In this document: in pieces, positions 37,161 to 49,450 of the stretch
Layout: each line of letters opens with the position of its first letter
Numbering within the stretch: the first letter of the stretch is position 1
Assembly: GCA_026874595.1 (NCBI GenBank)
Contig: CM049313.1
Span: 37,478,659 to 37,542,658, forward strand
DNA length: 64,000 nt
Origin: Sipunculus nudus
Taxonomy: Eukaryota; Annelida; Sipuncula; Golfingiida; Sipunculidae
Reading direction: 5' to 3'
Program-made: the position numbers and the translations under genes
The notes under the pieces: generated by a model
The model's database searches: none
Seen by the model: the letters and a program-made list of their open reading frames with translations, nothing else
Told to the model about the DNA's origin: nothing

Positions 37161-37825
37161 TGTTAACAAATGAATAAAATAACTGATGGCGATTCACTGT
37201 CTTTATTCTGACTTCTCGAGGGGTCAGACCGCGGGCGGCACTGCCCTAGTCTGACCCCCCAACTCCGTTCAGGAAGCGCGCACTCTATTTCTCTCTCGTC
37301 CCTTTAGAATCCCCCGTTCAGCTAGCCCCTGGTACTAACCCAAAAACACCTTTATAAACAGGTCTTTGTCCCACCAAAATGGGCACTGGGACTGTACTTA
37401 TACACTGCCCACTAATCAGTTCTATTGATGCAAAAAGGGGTATACGAACTCACTATAAACATCATATAAGTATCATAGGAAGGCTAAATTAAATATTTTA
37501 AATGACAAACATCTTAACGTGAACACTAAGGTTACATACGTAAGACATGTATGATTTGGTGCTAATAAAATATAATAAAATGTATTCTTAAAATAATTAC
37601 TCTAGAGTTCTGACTACCCTATACTGGAATAAGCTGTCTCATGCTGACAGCCTCATGCTATGATTCATCCAGAAGAACCCAACTCTCTGGTCAGCTACAT
37701 CTGGCCTTGTGTTCCTATACGCCTGTCTAATTTGGCAAGGTCCAGCTCGCTCAGGGGGTATGCCCTACAGCTGACCAAACCAGCCTTCTACTTAATCACA
37801 TTACCCTGCCTCCTATAGTAACACA
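37161..37825 (-). mobile_element. Probable solo LTR with hairpin in the R region
   Basis: Read on the minus strand it starts TGTGTTACTATAGGAGGCAG and ends CATTTGTTAACA. In order it shows two TATA-like sites (GTATAAGTAC, TTTATAAAGG), a purine-rich start-like zone, a strong stem-loop (GGGGTCAGA pairing with TCTGACCCC at 37220-37258, GC-rich loop) and AATAAA about 15 bp after the stem. This is the U3-R-U5 layout of an LTR. No primer-binding site, polypurine tract or pol frame adjoins either side, so a solo LTR is the simplest reading. A five-base target duplication could not be confirmed. Confidence 0.5.
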
Positions 37826-37865
37826 ATAATATCTAAGGCCTTGACGGAATTCCTAAATCCTTATG

Positions 37866-37888
37866 GTAATAATAATAATAATAATAAT

Positions 37889-37936
<48 letters not shown>
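37866..37936. repeat. (AAT)n and (AT)n compound microsatellite
   Basis: About eight AAT units followed by about 22 AT units. Confidence 0.95.
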
Positions 37937-37940
<4 letters not shown>

Positions 37941-40395
37941 AAATTATGTATGCAATTACGTGTAGAGATGAGGAAGCGATATTTCCCCATATTTATTTCA
38001 AATACCAGGGTCTTATACTCTGTACATCCTTCAAGTTTGAACTAAGCAGAAAAAACAGCGGCCGGAAAAAACTAAATACAATACAACTAACATATCATAG
38101 AGTGATAAGTACATGTTATATTAATGCGGGATGTATTATCACAATAATGAATGCAGTGGTTGGTCGTTATTTTCATTTCCCCGACTCAGGTGAATTTTCA
38201 TAAAATGCAAAGCACGTATTGAAAAACAAGCTGAAATCTGTTACAGCCCGATCTTGTGCCACCACAATCTGCGCCGACGGACCGACAGATTTATTTTTGA
38301 AGTACATCCGAGTCTGGTGTCGCCTTGGTCCCAATGGGTTAAGTTAAGATGACTGGCACAGAACCCTAAACCACTCACAGTGTTGTAGGTAATTGTGGGA
38401 CTAATTGAACGTAGGCTTTGCGTGCCAGCCTCATCATGTGTTCACAGACTGCCACCGGAAGAACGATACAACCGGCGCCATAAGGTGTGTGCTGGTATAT
38501 TAAGTTCATGCGTATAGTTTAAATGACATATACAGATATACAGAAAATGATAAAATGGCATTAACAGTGCTTGTCTATGAATATAAGCAGTGAAAGTGCA
38601 CATATAATTGACACCTGACACAACTGCTGTCATTTGGCAGTTTAATTTAAAAGCTAGTAAAATTCGTATAAAAATTTAAAACAATATGTGGCAAGACTAG
38701 CATTGTTAAAGTGATGAAATCCTCGTTTTGAGTTGAAATGACCAGTGGCGGATGGCTGCCTTGCCGCCGGCCTCATGCCCCCACGAAGTTTTGTAGCAAT
38801 AAGAAAACTGTCACTGTGTTTTATATGGCTTGTTATTCTCGTGGGTCCCACAGCGGGGGGTGTGACCCAACAAAGAGGCCCCGGTCCCGGACACAGAACT
38901 ATCAGGGCAAGCCCGGGATCAGGATACAGTGATGAAACCGCTGAATGGAATTCGCCAATAAAACATGATACAGCTGAATGATTTACAGCGATAAAACACA
39001 CGTACCACATGACAAACTGCCTAGGATTAATTTACTACGTTAACTGACAGTCCCACGCACACACGAGAAGAGGTGATTACAGACTAATTGTTAAAATAAC
39101 CAAATCTAACCCACAATGGCATTTTCAATGCTGCACAGTACAGCGTTTTAGGTGAATAGGTGGTCTATAAAGCATTTATACAAATAAATACTAATTTTCG
39201 TGCGGCAAGCAATGTCATTTTTTGTGAAGCCAATGAGTGTTATATATATTATTTAAACGCCTTCTATTCATAAAACACTTTACAACTGGGTCCTGTTAGG
39301 TGTCACTTACCTTATGTATGGTTCAAATTACCCGCAAATTACCAAGCTTTAGTTACGTAATTAAACAGCACAGACAAACCGCTTGTCACCTATTAGTGTC
39401 ACGTTGTACTTGATAAACGACTGCATGTAAAAAAGTTATCAAATTACCGTCTAGAAACGAAACTTCTAAAAGGATTTTCGTAAGATATAAACAGTTTTCC
39501 TTTCGCAGTTTCGCAGTTTCCTTACTTGAAAATAAATATGTTTTCCCGTTCAAAGTATCTTGCATTACAAATATATTAACTCCCGTAAACCAGAGGTACT
39601 TGATATGATAGGACCATCATTGTCACATGACGGGAAGGACAAAAACAATACTACAAACGCCCACCTAAACATTGATATTGGTTTCCGGTTCCATGTATAG
39701 TATATTGCTTCACATAATAGGCAGTAACGACAGAAACAATGATCAATTGAGGTACGGTAAATGTTCTAGTTATACGTGAGGCAACGCAACTAGTAACGAC
39801 CTGCACCAACCAGCATTATACTCCTATACAATACCAAACCGTGACTGGCATGATGACCAATATAGGTCTAATCCTAGTGTAGTCATAGGATCATGTACTT
39901 TATAAACGACACTGAAAACCCTGGTTATAATGCTCAGTTCTGGTCTAAGGACCTGAAGCTGGTGAAAGATCCAACAGAAAATGGTGTTCTGAGACTTAGT
40001 ACGTAACCCTATGAATTTTTTTATCATTATATATATATAATATATCATTATATATAAAGCCGTGTTAGTCTGTAGTCGAAGTGTAGGTGGAAGGTAAAAT
40101 TGACGCCTTTAAGATAGACTAATTTATTTATTTTAACACTATACCTAAGGCCTGACTCTCACTCTTTACCTACCTACATACATATATATACATATATAAA
40201 TACAAATATACATATATACAGAGAGAGATACAGAGAGGGAGGGAGGGACGGACGGACAGAGAGAGAGAGAGAGGTTCATTGGGCAATTTTATTCAAACTA
40301 TAGTCACGACCGTGCGCCAGGAACAAAGCAATACAAGGCAGGGCTTTTATTTTACTGGTAATAAAGTTGACACGTCGGATTCTAGCTGATGTCTC
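37937..40395. other. Unassigned DNA with a small GC-rich patch
   Basis: About 38735-38935 is G+C rich and begins CAGTGGCGGATGGC, which resembles the hAT-like MITE end seen at 43343, without a recognisable partner. Open frames on both strands across it (38654-39010 and 38738-38981) reflect this composition. TA runs lie near 40027-40055 and GA-rich text near 40218-40272. Confidence 0.45.
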
Positions 40396-40419
40396 TATCT
40401 GATAATGAAAAGCGGATTG

Positions 40420-40520
40420 AGCTGAGTACGTGACGTCATAAATTCCTCCAAGTCTCAGGATAAGTGGAGTGAGCGAGTACGTGACGTCATTAAGTCATCA
40501 AAGTCTCAGGGTGATCATAA
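40420..40520 (+). promoter_or_regulatory. Tandem pair of CREB/ATF-type octamers
   Basis: A 51-bp segment is duplicated in tandem. Each copy carries GAGTACGTGACGTCAT, with the full palindromic octamer TGACGTCA at 40431-40438 and 40482-40489, and AAGTCTCAGG downstream. The octamers are the best conserved part of the pair. Function is inferred from the motif only; no gene start is recognised beside it. Confidence 0.4.
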
Positions 40521-43342
40521 CTGAACCCTCCAGTTGTTGTATATGTTTTAGCATTAACATTAAAGTGCGTTTCCCATTTTGCCGTCATATGTTTTGATAA
40601 ACAAACCTCGCATTTATTGTTTAAATAATAACTGTGTTTTAATGTCTTAATTTGCGGTTATTCCCTTCCTTCACCATCCACGACCACCTATACATTCTAT
40701 GTTGAGTAGTGATCGGTAACGTTTCAAATTTCTCTTACCCTAAACATAAAACTAAGAATCAAAATTTATTGATAAATCAAATTTATGTAAAGAACTTATG
40801 TGTGAAAATGTTTACTTCTAGTTTTGCCCAAAACACGATGGCACCTGTTTTCACTGTACAACAGCACTTTTTTTTATTCTTGATCGCATGCCCTAAAAAT
40901 ATACTCTCTTAATTTGTATGATATTATGATAAGTGAAGTGTTTTTCTATTGAATAAACTAACTTCTGGATGATCATCGATAAATATATCCTTACCAGAAA
41001 TGCCTTTGACCATTGATATTAATATTTGTCAGAATATCTATATAATAGCCGAACCGAAGTCCTGTAATATGAAAAGCATGTTTTCACGTGGTTTCCGCCG
41101 CCACTGCCCCCGCCACGTTCGTTTGCTGGGAACACCTCGGGTGAATGTATGTCTCAAGGATGCATCATCAATTACGATATGGTTGCCGTAAATCCACCGT
41201 GTTTCTAAATCTACTGAATCATGAAAGAAAAGATCCCACTTTTCACAGACTCCGTTGATTTGCCATTATAATGTGTATGATATGGGTTTGATGTATTCCT
41301 GATCATCAAGCAAGACCAGGTTTCGATTGTAATAACTGCTGTTTGTCATAGATGCCTCATACATCGTTCACTAGGGATGGATGTCCATGGCGTGAACTTT
41401 ATCCTTGTGTGGTACAATTGAGTATACCTGTAATTGTCCTCCTTTTTCTTGAATCAATTATGGCTTTAAAGATAGAATATGTGAGGATAGGCAGTACCTA
41501 AACACAAAATGTATTGTTTTGCCCTTACATTGCGCGCAACAGGTGTGCCGTTGACATGGCCTTGACCTTGCCTTGCCGAAATCCTTTCTATGGCAGCGCC
41601 CTATGTACCTCCGAGGCTAGTAGCTAACGGATTCGGCCGAGGAGTTCAGAATGCTAACAAAGATTGATGGCGCCACCTAGAAACCTTTTCGCGTGGTCTC
41701 CATCCTTGCGTCTTTTTTTTTTTGGGGGGGGGGATAATAACATATATCTAAAGAGAGGTTTGATGAATTATTCTGAAATTGTGCATGCCAATTGATATCG
41801 GAGACCTTTACGTGAGCAGACATTCCGTGCCTCACTTTACCCATGAATGTCCTTATGATTCAGTGGATACACGTCGCTTTTCGACATCCCATATTCTAGT
41901 TTAATTATGATCCTTTAATAACATTATTCAGCTGTTAACATATTGTTGTGCTACTAGAAAGTCGCCTGCAGTCATTGGTGCTAGTTGTGTTTTCACACCT
42001 TTCAGCTGATTTAACGAATGTCTAAAAACTGAAAAGACTGTATAACATTAAAATGAATTTAAATATAAATTCTTTTCAAAAAACGATTATGATAAAATAT
42101 TGCAGAATATTTTTTAAATATTCGTGAAACAATTTTACCATAAATGGTTCTATTCACATAACAGACTTTGGTTACCTTTCAATTATATGCGGCAACGCAC
42201 TAAGGTTATGTCCATTCAATGTTCTAGTTACTAATTGATTAAGGTAACGATGATCGGAAGATGAAGTGGATTTAGTTCGTGCCCCAACAGGTGTTCTCTA
42301 AGCACGTCCATCGCCCCCACTCTCCAACTCATGGAAGTGAAGAGGGTTTTTGTCTCTCTCAGTGATTCTCTAGTGCTGTTTTGAAAAGTTTAGGCTTGTC
42401 CGCCGACTCCATTTACAATGCCTTTAACATTTCTCAAAATGTTTTGCTTGACCACGTGATTATACTATTCAGGCTCTACTGCAACACGGCAAAACTTTCA
42501 CTCTTTGAAAGTTCAGAGTCCTCTATATTCTCAGCCAAAAGTGACAAGTACTGCTTATAAATGTAAATATCTACCGATGTGTCCACCACTTTTAAACGAG
42601 ACTAGAGGAGAGGTTAAATGTCAGAATGTTAATGTGAATATATAAAGTCAGCCGTTATTTTTGCCTCGTTTCGGCTATTACTTTTTCGTGAAAAGAAACT
42701 GTTTTTCAGTGGCCGCTATAATGCAAACAAGATGGCGTCTGTCAGGCTATATCATCAGTGTTTGCATTTTTTTTCTAATAACAGTAAACCGATGTTTGTA
42801 GCACAATACACTATGAAGATTCTAAGAATTTCGTAAAGAAAATTCTTAGAAGGTTTGTCTAGAGTTTTCTGTGAGGCCTTCTATCAATTTTAGCTTTTGC
42901 AGAAAAAAATGAACCAGAACCCCTCTTACGCTTATGCATTTTGAGCCCTGTTACACTTAATCTTGTACATGGCCCAATCGTAAAACAGACACGTTGTTAA
43001 CGAGATATCTAAATCCTAAATATAATCATAAACTGATAAAGGTTTTTTTTCAGTCTTTAAAAGGGAATGGTTACTTCCAGCAGAGACATGAACGTGTCTC
43101 GGTTAAATCTCCCAAGATTTTTATTAAATGCTCCTCAGTCAGATGTTAATGGTTAACAGTGTTACTATACGCACTCGTCACCCCTCCTGTAACAAATCTT
43201 GAGATCTAGGGTAGGTGTCTATAATCTGATTGAATCACAACTTCTCATGGTCTCTTCCAGATACTACGTTCGCACCTTGAGAATCTAAAAGATACATTAG
43301 GTTTGTTCAAAACGTGATCAAAATATGAAAATTATGCATTCC
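40521..43342. other. Unassigned DNA
   Basis: A T-run/G-run tract lies at about 41711-41733. Near 42730 AAGATGGCGTCTGTCAGG gives a start codon in good context and a YY1-like motif, but its frame is only 34 codons. No gene is called. Confidence 0.5.
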
Positions 43343-43545
43343 CAGGGGCGGATCCAGGATTTAGGAAAAAGGGGGGTCCAACCTAGGAGGACTAATGAAA
43401 AGCCTAAAAAAAGGTCCCCAGGTCTTGAAAAGGGGGGGGGGGGGGTCCAGGCCGTAAATTTTGTCCGAAGCCAATAAAAAACGTTGCTTCTGATGAAAAA
43501 GGGGGGTCCGGACCCCTTGGACCCCCCCCCTTGGATCCGCTTCTG
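43343..43545. mobile_element. hAT-like MITE, 203 bp, with 5-bp target duplication
   Basis: The left end is CAGGGGCGGATCCAGGATTT and the inverted right end CAGAAGCGGATCCAAGGGGG. The element is flanked by ATTCC on both sides (43338-43342 and 43546-43550). The interior is a set of G-runs and GGTCC motifs. The minus-strand open frames across it (43318-43644) are composition artefacts. The ends are hAT-like, though 8-bp duplications are commoner in that superfamily. Confidence 0.75.
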
Positions 43546-43804
43546 ATTCCATGTTAAACAAATAGGAAATACGAAAGTTATCAAGTACCACATATATACT
43601 TCCGCCCGGATTTTAATCAAACTTGGATTTGTAAAACAGGCCAATATGTGTTATAATTCACCAGGTCTATTAGAGCTAAAGGCTACCTAATTCCAGTGAA
43701 TAACCCTGTGAAAAACAAATTGCCCTGTCTCACAAAAGTAACATGTATTTAACCGGTGATATAAAGTGGTGATCCAGATTAAGCCCTACTTACTATTTGA
43801 TATT

Positions 43805-44870
43805 GAGGGACCTGTGGGTCACGGCGCTCAGGTGAAATTGATTTGTTTTAAGAATATTTTTATATAGGTTTGATATGAAATGTTCGGCTTAAAATGCATC
43901 CACAATATTTTTAAAGAAGTGGATCCTGTGACCTTTGACCTCATGACCCTAAGCTATCCTTTATGTGCTAGATGGAAGATTTGGGAAGAAACATTTGGCT
44001 TTAAATACATCAACAATCTTTCGAAATAAGTGGGGCCTGTGACCTTGACCTTTGACCTCATGACCTAAAAAAACAAATTTGACGGAAATACAGAAAGACC
44101 AAACAGACGTACAGATGGACGGACAGGGTGATAACTATAGGGCATCCGCTTATTCAAGCGGGGCCCTTATATCACACCAGGTTTCAGGACACTAGATGAA
44201 TTCACAGTTGCAAATCTGATAGTATCAATATAATTTTGGAACTGTCAAAATAAAGGAAAAAATCGTACAAATTAGAAAAAAATGCAAGTAGCGCCACCAG
44301 ATTTTGGGAACTGACAATCCTAGTTATGGTCAATATTCAGAGCAATCCATGCATTAATTATCAAGATACTGGAGGTTTTTTTTATCAAATTTTTAATTAG
44401 TCTTGGGGGGGTACTTACAAGCCCCATAGCTCGGAGGAAATAGGTCACAGTGACCATATGTCAGGTTTCCAAAAAGATTTTTTCTGACCTCCACGGATTT
44501 TCAGTTACCTTATATCACACCAGGTTTCAGGACACTAGATGAATTCACAGTTGCAAATCTGATAGTATCAATATAATTTTGGCAGTGTCAAAATAAAGGA
44601 AAAAATCGTACAAATTAGAAAAAAATGCAAGTAGCGCCACCAGATTACGGGAACTGACAATCCTCGTTATGGTCAATATTCAGAGCAATCCATTCATCAA
44701 TTATCAAGATACTGGAGTTTTTTTTTTATCAAATTTTTAATTAGTCTGGGGGGGGGGGGTACTTACAAGCCCCATAGCTCGGAGGGAATAGGTCACAGTG
44801 ACCATATGTCAAGTTTCCAAGGAGATTTTTTCTGACCTCCACGGATTTTCAGTTACAGGTTTCTATGTTC
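43805..44870 (+). mobile_element. Dispersed repeat R1, copy C, with recent 343-bp tandem duplication
   Basis: It starts GGGACCTGTGGGTCACGGCG and holds receptor-like clusters near 43927 (TGTGACCTTTGACCTCATGA) and 44038 (GTGACCTTGACCTTTGACC). From 44167 a module starting TTATATCACACCAGG runs to 44508 and is repeated almost unchanged at 44510-44856, including the landmarks GCGCCACCAGATT, AGCCCCATAGCTCGGAGG and CCACGGATTTTCAGTTAC. The near identity of the two units points to a recent duplication inside the element. The terminal hairpin seen in copies A and B is missing. Confidence 0.75.
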
Positions 44871-47564
44871 AACGGTGTCAAACCGAATGAAGGAGAGCAC
44901 TGGATGCGTCACAACCTTTTTCATGGTGATCTCGAGTCTGCTCTGCTTATAACAAAAGTTAAAGGCATCCAAGGAAGTAGCGCCATTTCGGCCCTCTAAC
45001 ATTACTGTCTACAAACAGCGTTCCCACCAGCCCAATAAAATGCATGTTGAGTTGTGTATTCACGGTTACGAAGGAATGGTCTCAGCCTATCCCGACGATC
45101 AGTTGAACAGCACATGCGGCTCAGTATGTTTATTACATTATCTTGGAGTGAGATTCCACTTCCCCCTTTTTTCTATCTGGCTTGCCTTAAATAAGGGTAG
45201 TCATTTCGCCGCCCAACTCCCCGCCGTATTTAAACCCCGTTGTCGTTATGAATAGTTCGCGTGGAAAGATTTGGTTGTGACATAGTGTAGTAGTAAAGTA
45301 GTGAAGGCAACTTAACGGTGAAAATTAAAGAGGCGGGGGGTAGTCTACCAGAATTTCGTAGAATTAAATTTATATAAAAACATTCAATACTGCTGTTTGC
45401 CTCTACCTAAATTTGACTGAACTAAGTCTGATGCAGGTCTATACCAGTCTAAATCTTATTAAACAGCGAGGATGGACCGCCATAATTAACTGCAGGAAGT
45501 CCGTGCAAGATAAAACAAACGTGATCGTTTCTTTTTCAAAACTTGTGGCGTGACGTTAGGGATGGTCCGTGGTGGCACGCGTTCTGATTACCTCGTCCGT
45601 TGTAGTGTAGGCTTGTCGGATTAAGCAGACATTAGGACCATCCATATCCTGCAAATTCAGCTGCGGGCTAAATAGTCCTATATCGTGACCCTTAATGTGG
45701 ACCCGAGTAAATTAATGCTACGAGCTTCACATCGAGGTGTGAGATGACTCGATTGTACTTGTGTGAGTGACGAACTGCATGGGACTGATACCCAGATCAG
45801 CCAGTTATATATCAACTGCAGGTGACACTGAATCACAAATTAGAGAATATACGTAATTCACGGATTTCTATGGTTGGTGGTTTTCATCATGTGAGGACAT
45901 TTAAATCACTGCTTTTGTAAAATAGATAAATCGACAGAACGTGACTTTGTGGGGAAGGCGCTGGATGTCTGAGCTGAAAGCCACAGGTCGATTCCAATGA
46001 TTGCCGTATTCTCATAATACTAAAATATTTATATCCCGCTAGAACGCTAGATATTCGCACCAAATTCTCGACTACGGGTTATGACTTCTTGTTCATTCCA
46101 AGCAGCGTGTATATAAAACCGAAACCCCAAAGACCAACTTATAACTTAACATTCTTAAAATATTGGTTCCGTCATCTTCATTTTAATCGACATCATCACC
46201 TACTCACTATGAAAGGAAAATATCCTTTAAAAAGGATGAAAATTAAAAGAAAACAGCCAGCAAATCGTGATCTAAGTGTACAGAAGTACTCGTTATAGAC
46301 AACGTCAAATGTGAGTTCCCTCTGTTGATATATAAATGGTATGTCGACATAAAAAATGCTCAGATCGTTCACAACTAATATGAATTACGGAGAGCATTTT
46401 ATGAATATAAGCCATCTGTTATTACATGGATGCGTTATTTTTATTTATTATTTTTTGTTTGTTTTGTTTTGTTCTAGTATTGAGACCCTGTATTTCTAGA
46501 ATGAATAGGACGCGTTATTTTTATTTTTGTGTTCTTGTATTCAGTCCATGTATTTCCAGGATAAATGAGCGTTGGGTGTATGGAGGAAGACACACGCGGA
46601 TAATTCCAAAGACTTCTGGATCAATAAGCCTGAACTTCTTGTTGTTCTAAGTCCTATAATTTAATATTTAGATTAAAAAAAGGTCACATTAAATCTGTTT
46701 TCCATTTGTCTCTTGAAAGCATATGTTCTGTTCATGGGCCTATAAGACGACATCTTTCATCAATACCTGCCCTTTCACGCCCTTCAGTCAACATATCCTT
46801 CCGCAACAAATAGAAGGGCGACCCGAATACCTATAATTCTTGAATTGCTGTGTTTATTGGAAGCAGTAGACTTTCAGAACAGAGCTAGATTTCACAAAAA
46901 AGTGACGCCCTCACTGCCCTTTAGCTACATAATGCAGAACTTCACAATATAATATGTTTGCCTCCCAACACGCGTGTTCATCTGTCCATGGTATTGGGTA
47001 TAACTGATTGTTTACTTAACCTCAAGTTATTACAACCTCTGCCTTTTCTATGCGGAAAAAGCTCTTCGCCTTTTCCATGTTTAAAAGCTTAACATACCAT
47101 AACTTGTCACCATGTCCAAGGGTATATTGTCATATTTATATAACCCACAAAATGACTTGAGGGATCTATTTTTATGTTTGTATACACTTGAATGCATTAC
47201 CTCGTTCATTAGCTACTTATTTATTCGCCAGATTCGCCGACCGCCAATAATGTTGAAATTTCATTGTTTATTTTTTACTATCTCACTTTCCGCCAACTGT
47301 TTTTAAGATTTGAAATTCCGCCATTTGTCAGGTCAATAATTATGTGGCCATAATTCATTAACTTTTAATCTCTTCCCATTGAGATATCCTTTATCATCTG
47401 CAGCCCTCACCTGCCGCTAACATTTCATGAGGTCCTACAGGAGGCTGGTGACAGATGGAGGGTACACTGTCTATAAATTTACATTTTTTCTCTATTCCAT
47501 TTATACAATCATGAAACCCTGGTTTGTTGGTTTTGCTTATCAATATTATAACTACGATATTGAA
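44871..47564. other. Unassigned DNA, including a small tandem duplication
   Basis: About 46431-46570 holds two copies of a roughly 75-bp unit beginning GCGTTATTTTTATTT and ending near TGTATTTC(T/C)AG(A/G)AT. The open frame 46426-46650 repeats LRPCISRMN / FSPCISRIN because of this. A non-repetitive, more G+C-balanced zone lies at 45040-45290. No gene recognised. Confidence 0.5.
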
Positions 47565-47965
47565 TGGACCCATTCCAATATCTGAAGTCTATTTACTATA
47601 AACGTATCCTTTTATTTTTTTATAAAAAAAAATAAGCAAAAAAAAACACCGATTTCACGGAACCCATGTGTTTATAACATGTTTAGGACCCGCCAAAATT
47701 ATCCAAAACCATTCAAAAAGGACATTTGAGGTTAAGTCAGACGGACCAGAGTTTGACAAAGGGAGGTTTTGCACCTAGTGACCTATCAACCTCCGTACAG
47801 ATACAAGTAACCACCTCAGTTTAAATGGTTTTTCTGTTTGTCAACATTGGCGCAGGTACCGCGTTTACTAAAAGATAAAAAAGCTCATAACTCTGTCACA
47901 GAGGCGTTATAAATATTATCCTTAACATAAATTAAATAGGATTTATGAATATGTTTTTCAGAGTA
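47565..47965 (+). mobile_element. Dispersed repeat R2, copy c
   Basis: Landmarks shared with copies a and b are GACCCATTCCAATATCTGA, GTTTATAACATG, GACCAGAGTTT, AAGTAACCACCT and GTTTGTCAACATTGGCGCA, then the 3' part (CATAACTCTGTCACAGAGG, GATTTATGAATATG) shared with copy b. Non-coding. Confidence 0.65.
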
Positions 47966-49202
47966 AGTCAGAAATCATCTATATATTTGGAAAAGGTAGG
48001 TAGATAACTGCTTTAACTAAACTGAAGCTGTTAGGTTTTCTTTGGTCAGAGTAATCATCACAGGTGAAAGATTTTCCCTCGATATTATTTTTGATCTTTG
48101 CCGAAAATTAAAAATCTTCTGCTCATCCCTTAACAGTCGCATAGAAGTTTCCGTCGGCTATTAAATCCCCCCTCCCCCCCCTTTAGATTAAGAAACCTGC
48201 CGGTGTCACTTATAGCTTAATATACGATGAAAGTATGTTAATCAATCACCTTTCACTCTAAAAAATCTCAGGATTCCTCTGTTTTTATGTATTTACCATG
48301 GGGAACCCTGTGGTTTAACCACTGAGCTTCGCCCCAAAACACTGAATAGGAACTGAACAAGTTTATACTTTATCCTTATCGTTACAATTTGTGTTCAAAT
48401 GGTACCCATTAATGGCGTTTGGTTTATAAAAGAGTCCTGATTTTCTGGTTTTTGTCGGAGAGCCAAGAAGCTTATTTCGTGATATAATTATTGAATTCAT
48501 GGCAAAAATAATAAATCTGAACAGGTGACTCTAATCAGCCGGTGATAACACTGGTTTATTTATGTCACTGTGCTGATCAACCAGGACTATTTCGTGTCGA
48601 CGTTCAAGTTAATCTGATATTTAGCCCTCTCGATGATGCGTTTTTCTGACCACTTACTGTTAATTAAAGCACTATGTCCCTGCTCACATGGCAGTTCACT
48701 ATGATTGGATGGCTTCTTACCCAACCTCCATCAACAGACGACCCACATATTGTTGGGAACAAGTGCGTCTCATTTAGATCTAACAATCCTAACATTGTTA
48801 GGAAGATGTAAGTTTAATCGTTTTTGTATGAGTACACGCCAACATGCACACACACTTGTTTTTCTTTCATCTCTGTTGTCTCTTTACCAACAATATATTA
48901 TGTTATATAATAACGGATAAGATATCATTATCGAACCTAATGGAGATGCATACTACAGCTTGAATTAGCTCAGGCCGGTAACATCTACATCAGTCCAATC
49001 GTACTATATTCAGTGCCGGTCCTGTATATATAGCTTCTGGGGGGCTTGTTCTTTGCCTTCACCACATCGTTGCATTGCCAAGCTCTTTTCCTTGATAACG
49101 AAAGTACGTAACAGTGCTGAATAACAGTTGGGTTACCTGATCCAGTCGTGGAAGTAAATTTAAAAAATATAATGTTCAATTAAAAAAGGGTATCACTAAA
49201 AA
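47966..49202. other. Unassigned DNA
   Basis: Nothing recognised; short unsupported open frames only. A C-rich tract lies near 48167-48181. Confidence 0.5.
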
Positions 49203-49450
49203 TCATCGGCACCCCTTGGTAGAACAGACCTATCGGGTACAGTTGAAAGCAATTGGTCTAAATTTGGATCTGGTCAGTGGTCGGCAGAGGTCTTGGAGAA
49301 ATCGGTGGTATACTTATGTGGTCGTACAAGTTGTCGTGAGGGGTCTTATGTGGTCAGTGGGAATTGGAGGTGCCGAACGGTCGCACACTGTACCGACTTG
49401 TGGCAGGCTAAGACCAGTTGAAACTGGTCACGACGGGGCGGACTAGTGAA
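49203..49450 (+). repeat. GGTC-rich segment, possible transposon remnant
   Basis: GGTC occurs about nine times in roughly 190 bp, including GTGGTCGTACAAG, GGGGTCTTATGTGGTCAG and CTGGTCACG. It resembles the GTGGTCGTAATT-type subterminal repeats of pogo-like MITE 1 but has no clear ends. The 76-codon open frame here has no recognisable domain. Confidence 0.35.

Noticed and set aside
38654-39010. 118-codon minus-strand frame in a G+C-rich patch
   Set aside because: Frames are open on both strands at once, as expected from composition; no recognisable domain.
42728-42835. 34-codon frame at AAGATGGCG
   Set aside because: The start context doubles as a YY1-like motif; the peptide has no recognisable content.
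43318-43644. Pro/Gly-rich minus-strand frames
   Set aside because: They arise from the G-runs inside a hAT-like MITE.
45945-46000. Possible tRNA or SINE B-box (GGTCGATTCCA)
   Set aside because: No convincing A-box or cloverleaf could be traced around it.
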